Below are positions 42,262 to 51,691 of a stretch of DNA of 64,000 nt, in pieces. Position 1 is the first letter of the stretch. Each line of letters opens with the position of its first letter. Location of the stretch: positions 2,356,001 to 2,420,000 of the forward strand of contig CBDDCH010000002.1 in the NCBI GenBank assembly GCA_965226215.1, in the 5' to 3' direction. The stretch is from G963668345 sp965226215 (GTDB lineage: Bacteria > Acidobacteriota > Terriglobia > Bryobacterales > UBA6623). The position numbers were made by a program, and so were the translations under genes. The notes beneath the pieces were generated by a model. That model worked only from the letters and a program-made list of their open reading frames with translations, searched no databases and was not told where the DNA came from.

Positions 42262-42418
42262 GAGAAAAACGAGTGATCTTTACGACGCTCAACGTAGATG
42301 CCCGTGCACGGCCAGCGGCTATCATCGTCTGCAGCAGGTTGAACATAAATGGCTTCTTCCACTTCTCAATCACCGTCTTTGGTGCCTCGAAGTCGTCGTA
42401 TGGGTCGCGGTCTTCTTT

Positions 42419-43324
42419 GTGGGCATGGAACTGGTGCGGTGGGGTTTTATGAACCCGATCGCTTACACCGCTTGGGCTGTGAACTTGAAGATGCAAGGCA
42501 ACGGAGAGCACTGCACGTGGTCGCGAGTCCTAACGTCTTATCCCGACCATGAGGACTTTCGGACTCGTATTCAATTGAAAAGGATCCAAGAAGTCAAGGA
42601 GTTCGACGCGTCGCGAGGAATCGAGCTTATATCCGTGGGAGGCCACGACTTCTGGATTCGTAGGCAAGGGTCCGACCGCAACGGCGGGGGATTACTGAAC
42701 TACTTGTTCGCGGAGCACGAGTGGATCGCTTCGCGAAGTCCCGAAGCTTCGGTTCGAAAAGGAGACATCGTTTTGGACTGCGGCGCTCACGTTGGCGTAT
42801 TCACAAGACAAGCCTTGGATTTGGGCGCCGAAAAAGTCGTGGCGATCGATCCCGATCCCACACAGGTTGAGTGCCTGCGGCGCAACTTTGAGGAAGAGAT
42901 CGCGTCGGGCCGAGTCGTCGTTGCGCCCAAGGGTTTGTGGAGCAGCGAGGGCTCGATGAGTCTGCACGTCGGGGTTCTGAACTCGGGCATCAGCAGCTTG
43001 GTCATCGAGCGCGGAGGAGAGGATGTCGAGGTCGCGCTCACAACGATCGACCAACTCGTATCCGATTTGCGCCTGCCCCGTGTTGATTACATCAAGCTGG
43101 ACATCGAAGGCGCCGAAAGGGAAGCGCTTCGAGGCGCTCGGCGGACTCTAGCGAACCACCGCCCACGCATCCTGCTCGAAAGCTATCACCGGCACGATGA
43201 TCTTGAGGTACTGCCGCGCATCATCGCCGAGGCGCAGCCCGACTACAAACTCGGTTGTGGGCCGTGTGAGCCAAGCGAAGAGTTCGACGGCAGACTGGTA
43301 CCTCATTACGTCTATTTCGAGTAG
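42419..43324 (+). CDS. FkbM-family SAM-dependent methyltransferase
   Basis: A 301-residue protein. Residues 100-300 form the FkbM methyltransferase domain: motif I DIVLDCGAHVGVFTRQAL, VVAIDPDPTQVECLRRNF (motif II acidic residue), LTTIDQLV, and VDYIKLDIEGAEREALRGA. Such enzymes O-methylate sugars or other small molecules, often in glycan clusters, which fits the membrane-protein neighbours. The frame remains open upstream of GTG 42419 with a hydrophobic stretch (VVVWVAVFF), so the real protein may have an N-terminal membrane anchor or the start may lie further upstream. Confidence 0.85.
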   Translation: MGMELVRWGFMNPIAYTAWAVNLKMQGNGEHCTWSRVLTSYPDHEDFRTRIQLKRIQEVKEFDASRGIELISVGGHDFWIRRQGSDRNGGGLLNYLFAEHEWIASRSPEASVRKGDIVLDCGAHVGVFTRQALDLGAEKVVAIDPDPTQVECLRRNFEEEIASGRVVVAPKGLWSSEGSMSLHVGVLNSGISSLVIERGGEDVEVALTTIDQLVSDLRLPRVDYIKLDIEGAEREALRGARRTLANHRPRILLESYHRHDDLEVLPRIIAEAQPDYKLGCGPCEPSEEFDGRLVPHYVYFE

Positions 43325-43654
43325 CCTGATCTTAGCAGACGGTGCCGACAATTCGGCGCCAGAGGACGGACAGGCCCGGGCTTCTAAGGCGGGATGCCTG
43401 GGCCTCGCCGTCGACGTTGGGGCGGAGCCGAAGAGTGCTCGGGATTGAGGCGATATGACCTGTTGTCGGTCCACTGTAAGGAGCCATGCTGCTCGTGAGG
43501 TGATGTTGCTTGCTCACCGTTGTTTGTGTGGTTGAATCCTCGTTGACGCTGGACCTGACCGTTTCTAGCGGGGATCGTGACAATTACCGGCCTGCCAGGG
43601 GAGTTGTGGCTTCCGTGTACTGGCACCCGCGGTTCAGATGACCATACTGGGTAG
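43325..43654. other. Intergenic gap between FkbM and the membrane protein gene
   Basis: 330 bp in which I see no supportable gene or element. Confidence 0.35.
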
Positions 43655-45337
43655 ACGCTCCGCTCTGGGCTGTCGGCGATCCTTCTTGTTTTCCTCCTTG
43701 TTCTCCAGGGTCGCTGGTCTGCTGGGTCCTTCGGTTTCTTCCATGATGACTCTCTCTACTTCAGTTCCGCGCGGAGCCTGGCGTCCGGCGCCGGATACAG
43801 GATGCCCAGCGTTCCCGGCGAGCCTGCTCAGAGTAAGTACCCCATCCTCTACCCTTGGCTGTTGTCGCAGATCTGGCATGTCTGGCCCGGGTTTCCCGGG
43901 AATCTTTATCCTGCCTTCTGGCTGTCCGTGCTGGCCGGCTGCGCATTCGTGGTGGGTTCTTTTGTCCTGTTGAGGCAATTGGGGACCCGGGAGAAGCCGG
44001 CGCTCGCGCTCACTTGCCTTACCGGTTTTCACCCCACCGTTCAGATTCTCTCCGGCTCCTTGCTGAGTGACATGACGTTTTTGACCTTGACGGTCTGGTC
44101 ATTGGTGCTGGCTGCGGCGGGTCTTCCTGGAGACGGGCAAGGGCGACGAGTGTTGTGGAATCGATGGATTGTCGCTTCCTTGTTGGCTGCCCTGGCGGTG
44201 ATGGCCCGTTCAATCGGTGTTGCCCTGGGATTGGGTATCGTCGCTGCGGCCTTGCTGCGCCGGTGTCATCGAGCCGCGCTCGTCGGCCTTCTGCCGTGGC
44301 TGATCTGCTTGGGGGTGGGCCTGTGGTGGTCGTGGCAGCAGCAGACTGCGGTCGGCTCGAGCCTTGAACCAGAGGATGGCTACACCCGAACAGTGCTTTT
44401 CTACACGAGCTATTTGGGATTTTGGAAGTTTTCGGTCCCCGACGTTTCCACCCTTCAGGCTATGGTGTCGTTCAACTTCGTCGAGCTTTTGAAACAGCCC
44501 TCCATGCTTTGTTTCTTGCTGCCGGCACAGGCTTTTTCATCTATGTGGCTTCAGATGTTGGCCATCGCCTTGTCGTTTGTTGTGATCAAGGGTGTAGTGG
44601 GCCAAGTTCGCGCCTGCGGTTGGCATCCGGCACACAGCGCTCTGGTATTCACGATCCCGTTCGTGTTGGTCTGGAATTACACGTTGATGGATCGGTTTCT
44701 GCTGCCTTTTCTGCCGATCTTTCTCGCGGGGGCCTACCGAGAGGTTCAGTGGGTTCTTAGGGAAACCCGCGAGGCGATTCGCTCGGCGAGGCCACGTCTC
44801 GAGCGACTTGTTTCTGTAGTCGTGGCGGCGGGGGTGGTCACTCTAAGCGCCTATACCGTCAGCCATTTAGTCTGGTTCGGGCCAGTCTCTGCGGCGCGAG
44901 GACGCCAGCATCGAGAGTCGCTAGCCGCCCGCAAGCAGGAAGCTTATCAGTGGATCCGGAGCCACACTGCGCGCACGGACCGTGTCATTGCTTATGAGGA
45001 TGCCGTTCTGTTTCTCTACACGGGCCGGCAAGCCCTCCGCCCCATTGCTTTCTCGACCGCCGCGTTCTATCGCCAAGACAAGGGCATTCTGGACCGAGAC
45101 CTCGACCGATTGACCGACACCGCCCGAGCGATCTCGGCTCGCTATTGGATGGTTGCCCCCGACGACTTCCGCTTGGACGTTGGCGAGGAGACGATCCGAG
45201 ATCACCTGAACCGCCTGCTGGCATCCTACCCGCTGGCTTTTGCGAGTCAGGACGGGAGCGTCAAGATCTATGACATCGCGGATCTTCACGACTACATGTG
45301 CGCGAGCGAACCCAGCCGCCGGAGGTCGCGTTCATAA
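43655..45337 (+). CDS. Polytopic membrane protein, ArnT/PMT-like glycosyltransferase; start codon not found
   Basis: The frame is open from 43655, after an in-frame TAG, to the stop at 45337. Family-like sequence begins well before the first ATG (43802): an N-terminal helix (ILLVFLLVL) and FGFFHDDSLYFSSARSLASGAGYRMP, which matches the first periplasmic loop of GT-C enzymes where acidic residues are catalytic. No ATG, GTG or TTG occurs in that upstream part, so the native start has probably been mutated or removed. From 43802 the protein has KYPILYPWLLSQIW and about ten membrane helices, with a soluble C-terminal tail (YQWIRSHTARTDRVIAYED). It may transfer sugars from a lipid carrier; substrate unknown. 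Possibly a pseudogene. Confidence 0.6.
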   Translation, partial: TLRSGLSAILLVFLLVLQGRWSAGSFGFFHDDSLYFSSARSLASGAGYRMPSVPGEPAQSKYPILYPWLLSQIWHVWPGFPGNLYPAFWLSVLAGCAFVVGSFVLLRQLGTREKPALALTCLTGFHPTVQILSGSLLSDMTFLTLTVWSLVLAAAGLPGDGQGRRVLWNRWIVASLLAALAVMARSIGVALGLGIVAAALLRRCHRAALVGLLPWLICLGVGLWWSWQQQTAVGSSLEPEDGYTRTVLFYTSYLGFWKFSVPDVSTLQAMVSFNFVELLKQPSMLCFLLPAQAFSSMWLQMLAIALSFVVIKGVVGQVRACGWHPAHSALVFTIPFVLVWNYTLMDRFLLPFLPIFLAGAYREVQWVLRETREAIRSARPRLERLVSVVVAAGVVTLSAYTVSHLVWFGPVSAARGRQHRESLAARKQEAYQWIRSHTARTDRVIAYEDAVLFLYTGRQALRPIAFSTAAFYRQDKGILDRDLDRLTDTARAISARYWMVAPDDFRLDVGEETIRDHLNRLLASYPLAFASQDGSVKIYDIADLHDYMCASEPSRRRSRS

Positions 45338-45602
45338 CGCGTACTCAGTGGCCCTCGGCGGAAAATTCGCAGGAAGAGAAGTATGACAGGCATAGTACCA
45401 AGGTCATATGCCCTCGTGGTCCTAGGCCATTAAGGCTATTGGAACGAGGTGCGTATTGCGCTAGTTTAGTTAAAACTGCGGCATCGGGGGCAGTCATATT
45501 GCCTAGGGGGGCATTCCTATTACCGCTAGGGGCAGCCTCCTCCCATGCCCGGGCGTCGATCTGTGCCGCGGCCCGCGGCAGCTTGAGGACGGACGAAGCA
45601 GC

Positions 45603-47204
45603 ATGCCGGATGTAGAGCTAAAGAACAACACCGCCGAGGGGGACGCGTCCCGAACCCGCGCGTACCGTCTCTTGGTTCCCTCGATGGCGGATTGGGTGTT
45701 CGTATCGATTCTTTGTTGGCTGTTTTTTGGGCACACCGGCGCCACGACGCTGCTCGGAGACGGCGACACCGGCTGGCACATTCGGACGGGCGAGTACGTG
45801 CTGGCCAACCAATAGTTTCCGCGGGAAGACCTATTCTCCTTCTCGATGGAAGGCGAAACTTGGTTCGCTTGGGAATGGCTGTCTGATGTTGTTCTCGCCT
45901 CGGTGCACAACTTATGGGGGCTGAAGGGGATTTCGCTGCTGGCCGGCGTCGTCATTGCCGGCACGATGGCGTTGCTGTTCCGATACATGCTGTGGCTTGA
46001 GATTAATGTTGTGGTCGCTATTGTGGTCATGCTGGTGGCGACTTCCGCGTCGATGGTTCATTGGCTGGCTCGTCCCCACATGTTCACCTGGGGGTTGCTG
46101 TTGATCACGATTTGGTTGCTGGAAGCCGATCGACGGCGGCCGAGTCGGAGGGTCTACCTGCTGATCCCGATGGCCATGGTGTGGACGAACTTGCATGGCG
46201 GCTTCATGACCTTGCTGCTGGCGTTAGCCATCTACGCAGTAGGGGTAGGGGCAGAGCAGGTTTGGGCGCTTTACCGAAGCCGGGATGCCGCTAGCCTCTG
46301 GAGGATTCCTCAAGGGGTGAAGCGCTACGGGCTGCTGCTGATGTTGTGCGTTGCGGCGACTCTGGTCAATCCTTACGGTTACCACCTCCACGAACACATT
46401 TACGCCTACTTGGGGTCGGACTTCATCCTCGATAACGTGCAAGAGTTTCAGGCGCCCAGCTTTCGAGGCGAAAGTCAGCGCGTGTATGAGGTGATCCTTC
46501 TGGTGAGCATCTTCCTGTTGGCCAGGCTGGCTCGGCGCGGCGAGTTCGCTTCTGTGTTGCTTCTGCTCGCCTGGGCTCACGCATCATTGATGTCGGTACG
46601 GCACATGCCGTTGTTTGTCATGGTGGCCGCCCCGTTGATTGGAAGGGAACTGACTTTTCTGCTGCGGGAGGGCGCCAAGAGCGGCAGCGGTTGGCTCAAG
46701 GCGATGCACAGCCTGGCGGAGGACTATGGCGGCCGCGGCAAAGCGCTATCGGAGTCGGGTCCGCTAGCGGTTAGCTGGTTGGGAGTAGCCGTCGTTGCGG
46801 TGGTTGCGGTGATGTTGCAGGTCCGTGCCGATAAGGTGGGCTGGAAGGCGGAATTCTCTGAAATGCGCTTCCCAACGATGGCCTGCGACACCCTGAGGGA
46901 GCCTTTGAAACAGAAACGGGTATTCAGTACCGATCAGTGGGGAGACTACCTGATTTACCGCTTTTATCCTGAAGTCAAGGTATTCTTCGGCGGTCGAAGT
47001 GACTTCTATGTGCCCTCCATTCGGAATGCGTACCTGCGTCTGATGGGGTCGCATTGGGGCTGGGAAGAGATTTTCGAACGGTACAAATTTGAGGCTGCGC
47101 TATTGCCGGTGGACTGGTCATTGACCGCGGCCATGAAATTACACCCAGACTGGCGTCTGACCTACGACGACGGAAGCGCACTGTTTTTTGAGAGAGTCCG
47201 CTAG
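45603..47204 (+). pseudogene. Polytopic membrane protein interrupted by an amber codon
   Basis: A single frame of 534 codons (45603-47204) is broken only by TAG at 45813-45815. Upstream part: MADWVFVSILCWLFFGHTGATTLLGDGDTGWHIRTGEYVL; downstream part resumes at once with FPREDLFSFSMEGETWFAWEWLSDVVLA and about ten membrane helices, ending in a soluble domain (FFGGRSDFYVPSIRNAY, TYDDGSALFFERVR). The context (GDTGWHIRTG, then WEWLSDV) is that of a widespread acidobacterial GT-C-like membrane protein. CAG to TAG is the simplest change. Downstream re-initiation at ATG 45846 would lack the first helix and loop. Confidence 0.75.
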
Positions 47205-47544
47205 TATCCGAGGCGGAGGAGACCCGGAGCGGGGTTTCCCAACGTACGAAAGGAGAACGAAACAAGCAGGCCGGCCGGGTTGATTTTCTACCCTAAGGGG
47301 ACCTGGCTGATATACCGGGTCGGTTCTCTTAGGCTAGCCTAAGTAAGGTTACCGTGAAAACCGCAGGGTTCTGTGAATTTCTTTCATTCTGGGGAATGTT
47401 ATTCAATGAGACGACTAGGAAAAATCTGTTCGCAGAGGGATCCCGGAACGGTTTTCGCCGGGATGCTTGGCGGCGAATCGAGGCCCGCGGTCGGGTCCCG
47501 AGACCTTTTGTGCAGCTGTCGCTGTTACAGTTAGTGAGTGTGGG
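47205..47544. other. Intergenic region upstream of prepilin peptidase
   Basis: About 340 bp without a gene. It contains a perfect 14-bp palindrome TTAGGCTAGCCTAA at 47329-47342, a possible regulator site or repeat fragment. Confidence 0.35.
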
Positions 47545-48015
47545 ATGACGTGGTTGGTGGTGCTGGCGATCATTTTCGGTGTTTTGGCGAGCGGCGAGGA
47601 TTTGTGGCGCCGGCGGGTATCAAATCCCATTGCCGTCGGGGCCTTCCTTTCCGGTCTGGTTGCGAACACGGTTCTCGAGGGCCTGCGCGGGGCAGGAAAC
47701 GCCCTAGCGGGCAGCCTGGTAGGTTTCGTCATCTTCCTGGCGTTCTATTTGCTAGGAGGCATGGGAGGCGGCGACGTGAAGCTGATGGCTGGATTTGGGG
47801 CGATCCTGGGTGTGGAGCGGATCTTGATTGCTGCCATCATGGCCGCCCTTATTGGAGGCTTGATGGCCTTGGGCTACCTGCTGGTCAAGGTAGTTCGCCG
47901 TTGGGTCCTTCCGCCGGGTGTGACGTCGGGTTCGGGTTTCAAGGACTCGATTCCGTATGCTCCGGCGATTAGCCTGGGAGTGGTGTTATCTTTTTTGGTT
48001 CTTCCCGGTTTCTAG
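47545..48015 (+). CDS. Prepilin peptidase TadV/CpaA-type (A24), C-terminus altered by ISL3
   Basis: A 156-residue aspartyl membrane protease. The two catalytic Asp motifs are present: GEDLWRRRVSN near residue 20 and GGMGGGDVKLMAG near 75-87. Small A24 enzymes of this size process Flp/Tad pilins. The last natural residues (SLGVVLSFL) run into the end of the ISL3 element, which supplies the final few codons (VLPGF) and the TAG stop. Because almost the full protein is left, it may still be active. ATG 47545 is chosen over the upstream start because the first membrane helix begins here. Confidence 0.8.
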   Translation: MTWLVVLAIIFGVLASGEDLWRRRVSNPIAVGAFLSGLVANTVLEGLRGAGNALAGSLVGFVIFLAFYLLGGMGGGDVKLMAGFGAILGVERILIAAIMAALIGGLMALGYLLVKVVRRWVLPPGVTSGSGFKDSIPYAPAISLGVVLSFLVLPGF

Positions 48016-49295
48016 TGGGCGAGTGAGGCTCGGTGGTAGTCTCGCGGGATGCAAGACCGCGAGCTATACCGCCAGATTCTGGGCATCGAAAGTCCCTGGA
48101 AAGTCGTGCGAGTGGAGCTGCGCCGAGCCGACGGCGAAGTCCACGTCTTCCTCGAACACGACGAGCAAGTCCGCTGGCCGTGCCGCCAATGCAGCGCCGT
48201 GTGCGCACTCCACGATCATCAGCCCGAACGCCGCTGGCGTCACCTCGACACCTGTCAGTACCGCACGATCCTGCACGCCCGGCCGCCGCGCAGCGACTGC
48301 TCCGAGCACGGGCCGCGCGTCGTGCGACTGCCCTGGGCCGAGGCTTCCAGCCGCTTCACCGCGCTGTTTGAAGCTCTCGCGATCTCGTGGCTGAAGGAAG
48401 CCAGCCAGCAAGGCATCGCCGAGTTGCTGGCGCTGAGCTGGGACGAGATTCACGGCATCCTGGAACGCGCCGTGCAACGTGGGCTCGAACGTCGCGCGGC
48501 AGAGCCGATTCCCTACCTGGGCGTCGACGAGAAGAGCTTCCGCAAGCGCCATCGCTATCTCACCGTCGTCAACGATCTCAACCGCTCGCGCGTGTTGTTC
48601 GTCGCCGAGGGACGCCGCCAGGCCAGCCTGGACGGCTTTTGGAAGACGTTGAGCGCAGAGCAACTCGCCCGAGTCGAGGCCGTCGCGATGGACATGTGGG
48701 ATCCTTACGTCGCCTCGACCCGGGAGCATCTCGACGAATCGGAGAAAAAGATCGTTTACGACAAATATCACATCGCGGCGCATCTGGCGAAGGCGGTGGA
48801 CCAGGTGCGGCGGGCGGAGAACAAGCGTTTACTGGCCCTCGGCGACGAGCGTTTGACAGGCACGAAGTACGCTTGGCTGCGGCATCCGGCGAACTTTTCC
48901 GAGGACGCCTGGCGCGAGTTCCGCGCGCTGCGCGAAAGCGACTTGAAGACGGCGCGGGCGTGGGCGTTGAAGGAAACGGCGATGCGGCTGTTCGACTATC
49001 GTCGCGAATCGGCGGCGCGAGCTTTCTTCGAGCAATGGCGCGGCTGGGCGAGTCGCAGCCGGCTGACGCCGATGGTCACCGTAGCGCGGATGTTGACGGC
49101 TCGCCTCGAAAACATACTCACGTATCTGAAACACCGCATTACGAACGCGGTCAGCGAGGGGTTGAACTCAAGGATTCAATGGGTCAAGGCCACGGCGCGC
49201 GGTTTCCGCAATCAACAGAACTTCATCAACGCCATCTACTTCCACTGTGGGAAACTCGATCTGGCTCCTTCGCCCACTTAAAACCCGGAAGAGCC
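47997..49295 (+). mobile_element. ISL3-family insertion sequence, copy B, no target duplication
   Basis: Same 1299-bp length as copy A, with ends at the same distance from the transposase gene. The left flank (TCTTTTTT) and right flank (AACAAAGT) do not match, unlike the 8-bp duplication at copy A. The element joins the 3' end of a prepilin peptidase gene to the interior of an unrelated outer-membrane protein gene, so a deletion or recombination took place at one end. The left terminal repeat has one base change (TTCCCGG for TTCCGGG). Confidence 0.92.
48049..49281 (+). CDS. ISL3 family transposase, copy B
   Basis: 410 residues, identical in translation to copy A, with Asp160, Asp215 and Glu370 in place. 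A longer alternative plus-strand frame crossing from this gene into the next fragment is a chance fusion. Confidence 0.96.
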   Translation: MQDRELYRQILGIESPWKVVRVELRRADGEVHVFLEHDEQVRWPCRQCSAVCALHDHQPERRWRHLDTCQYRTILHARPPRSDCSEHGPRVVRLPWAEASSRFTALFEALAISWLKEASQQGIAELLALSWDEIHGILERAVQRGLERRAAEPIPYLGVDEKSFRKRHRYLTVVNDLNRSRVLFVAEGRRQASLDGFWKTLSAEQLARVEAVAMDMWDPYVASTREHLDESEKKIVYDKYHIAAHLAKAVDQVRRAENKRLLALGDERLTGTKYAWLRHPANFSEDAWREFRALRESDLKTARAWALKETAMRLFDYRRESAARAFFEQWRGWASRSRLTPMVTVARMLTARLENILTYLKHRITNAVSEGLNSRIQWVKATARGFRNQQNFINAIYFHCGKLDLAPSPT

Positions 49296-49838
49296 AACAA
49301 AGTTAACATCACCAGCGGTACCGGAGATGGACAAGTCGGTCCGGGCTTCGGCCCGGCTGGCGGCTTCGTCCTCGGGCAAACCATGAAGAATGGCCGCTGG
49401 GGCGGCGAATTGCGCTACATCTTCTTCCAGAACGATATCAAGCTGGAGGGCGGCTCGCAGTCGGTCGATTTCGGTGCCCGATCTCACTCCGCTGCTTATG
49501 ACGTGCTGTATTACTTTGATGACGACCCGGACGCCAAAGTCCGGGGCTACGCCGCCTTCGGCTTCGGAATAAAGGTTTTTCAGGGGACAGGCACAGAAGA
49601 CCCGTTTCAGCCGGGGAGCAATCTGGCGCTGCTTACGAAGTCAAGCCAGACGGTACCGGCGGGCGATGTCGGACTCGGTGTCCGAGTCCGAGTGGGTGGG
49701 AACATGTTTATCCGCCTCGAGTTCCGAGACTATATAAGCGCCGTGCCGAAGAACGTTATTGCCGAATCGATTGGCTCAGAGATCGGCGACATTTTTCACC
49801 ATTGGGCGCCGCTGTTTGGAATAGCCTGGACGTTCTAA
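49296..49838 (+). pseudogene. 3' fragment of an outer-membrane beta-barrel protein gene
   Basis: 180 residues remain in frame from the ISL3 border: strands such as GGELRYIFFQNDIKL, AAYDVLYYFDDDPDAKVRGYAAFGFGIKVF and VGLGVRVRVGGNMFIRLEFRDYI, ending HHWAPLFGIAWTF with a C-terminal Phe, as in small OmpA/OmpW-like barrels. The start codon, signal peptide and first strands are missing; the ISL3 element took their place. The 290 bp after the stop (49839-50128) show nothing I recognise. Confidence 0.75.
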
Positions 49839-50128
49839 GGCGCGCCCGTGCTCGGCGGCGTGACGTTTGACGCGGTACGCCCCTTCCAGCACTCGGTTGT
49901 CAATACCCCTGGGTGCGTCGGAAGACAGCCCCATGTACCGCGGCCAAAGCCCTGCGGTTTCCACTTAAGCTGTTTACGAAGCAGTGGAGCTTGTGGTGTA
50001 TAGTCACCGTTCCGGTCAGCACAGCCTACCGCGGTGCGTCCCGCCCTTACGGTTCTCACTGCATCTGAAAACGCGGAAGCAGCGGCCAAATCTAGACCCC
50101 AAGCGAATGCTGCTCGCCGGTCGTCAAG

Positions 50129-50572
50129 CTAGGTCCCTGTGGAGCCGAAACCCGAGTTGCCCCGTTCTGTGCTGGCGAGTTTCTCTTCGAGCACCCACTC
50201 CACGGGACGATAGGACGCTACCACCAGCTGTGCGATCCGATCTCCCTGCCGAACCGTGTATTTGCGATCGCCATGGTTGATCATCAACACCCGCACTTCG
50301 CCCCGGTACCCCGGATCGATCGTGCCGGGACTGTTGAGCAGAGTCACCCCAAACTTCTGCGCTAGCCCACTTCGAGGTCGCACCTGGCCTTCATGCCCGG
50401 CTGGGATTGCGATCGTCAAACCCGTAGCGACGCTTGCCCAGCCCCCGGGCCGTAGGGTTACCGCCTCCGCGGCGATCAGGTCCATGCCGGCATCTTCGTG
50501 AGGCCCGTGTGCAAAGCGCGGCACTTGAGCCGTGGGCCGCAGTTTGATGAACCCAATCCGCAGTTTCTCCAT
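50129..50572 (-). CDS. dut: dUTP diphosphatase (deoxyuridine 5'-triphosphate nucleotidohydrolase)
   Basis: A 147-residue trimeric-type dUTPase hydrolysing dUTP to dUMP and PPi. The five family motifs are visible: motif 1 HEDAGMDLIAAE, motif 2 PRSGLAQKFGV, motif 3 GTIDPGYRGEVRVLMIN with the catalytic Asp, motif 4 RQGDRIAQLVV and motif 5 RGNSGFGSTGT at the C-terminus. It produces the substrate for thymidylate synthase; a ThyX-like gene lies 5 kb away. Single gene on the minus strand. Confidence 0.97.
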   Translation of the reverse strand: MEKLRIGFIKLRPTAQVPRFAHGPHEDAGMDLIAAEAVTLRPGGWASVATGLTIAIPAGHEGQVRPRSGLAQKFGVTLLNSPGTIDPGYRGEVRVLMINHGDRKYTVRQGDRIAQLVVASYRPVEWVLEEKLASTERGNSGFGSTGT

Positions 50573-50640
50573 GGGTTGCCGAAGTCTAGACAGCGATCAT
50601 AACAGACTCCGGCGGAGGTCCCAGGCGATCGGGCGCCCTC

Positions 50641-50780
50641 GGCACAGAAGTGGCGCACGCATTCCTGCGTGCCGTGTCGCCATTCGTGACGACATGTCTC
50701 GTTGGTCGCCGTGCCCGGTCAGCTCAAGGCGTCTATGAACCGTTGCCTCTATGTCTATGGGGCTCCTAGACTAGGGATGC
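50641..50780. repeat. Dispersed intergenic repeat, copy shared with 60439-60545
   Basis: The segment from GTGGCGCACGC to CTATGTCTATGGGGCTCCTA resembles 60453-60545 in order and spacing: a CGCA..TGCG hairpin, a GTCG..CGAC hairpin, then TGCCTC.ATGTCTATGGG. The two copies have diverged but keep the paired stems, suggesting a structured repeat rather than a gene. Confidence 0.45.
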
Positions 50781-50815
50781 AGACCGACCCGGCGACCGGT
50801 GATGTCCGCGGGGGA

Positions 50816-50930
50816 GAGTCGCGAAAAAATCAGCTTTCCCCACTGTGGGCGTCCTAGCCTATAAGGCAGCTAGAATCAATGACATCTTCAGCCGCGGGTG
50901 ACTGTTTCCCCAGCATTTTCCCACACCTTC
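50816..50930. repeat. 115-bp palindromic MITE-like element, family A, copy 2
   Basis: Read on the minus strand from 50930, GAAGGTGTGGGAAAATGCTGGGG, then CAGTCA, then CGGCTGAAGAT follow the same order as the element at 20672-20779. The other end (GAGTCGCGAAAAAATCAG at 50816) matches the inverted end of copy 1. Confidence 0.55.
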
Positions 50931-50962
50931 CGGTACCCATTTCCTGAGGCGAAGGACTTTCA

Positions 50963-50976
50963 CCACGGGCTGCTGG
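50963..50976 (-). repeat. Single end of MITE family B
   Basis: CCACGGGCTGCTGG is the inverted terminal repeat of the 28250-28406 element with one change. No matching second end was found nearby. The remainder of 50573-51159 contains no supportable gene. Confidence 0.4.
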
Positions 50977-51691
50977 ACAACTGCCTCAGGGTTACTCTCA
51001 CAGCAATTGCCCAAACCGTCGATCAATCCTAAGGCTAAGCAACCGGATGGCCTCGGGCGTGCCGGTAGAGGCTAGGTCTTGGAAGCCGAAGTCGGAAACC
51101 GTAGCAGGGCTTAACCGGCGGAGCGGGCAGGGAACTGGCTATTTCGGAAGTGCCGTTCGATGATCTCGATTAAAAAGCATCTCGACGAGCAAAAGAGCGC
51201 TCTCGCCACTCAGCGTGCGCTTCATGGAGTCATTGACGCGATTCTTGCCGCCATCTGCGAACATGCGCCCGCGGCGGACGAGACAGCCCGGCGGCGATTC
51301 TCCGAGGATCTGGAGCGGTTGGCAAAACGACTGAGGCAGCAAAACGACGCCGCCGCGGTCCGAGAATTCTCTCCGGCCCTTGTCCACGTGCTGACGGAGC
51401 GGTGGACCTCCACCGCCGGGTACTTCTCCCAGCGGGAACGTGAACTTGCTGGCATCATTACCTTGCTGGCAGAGACAGCAAGCCGCTTGGACACCTCGCA
51501 CAAGGGTTTCTATGAGGACCTGCACCGAACCGTGGAGAACCTGGAGTCTGTTAGCGAAATCGAAGACCTCTCGAGCCTTCGGCAATCCCTTTCCGAACAT
51601 CTGAGGCATTTGCAGGGGACAGTCGCACGACAGGAGGTTGCCACTGAACAGAGAGCTATAACCAGAAGTTGTGGATGAGCCTCTGAGGGGA

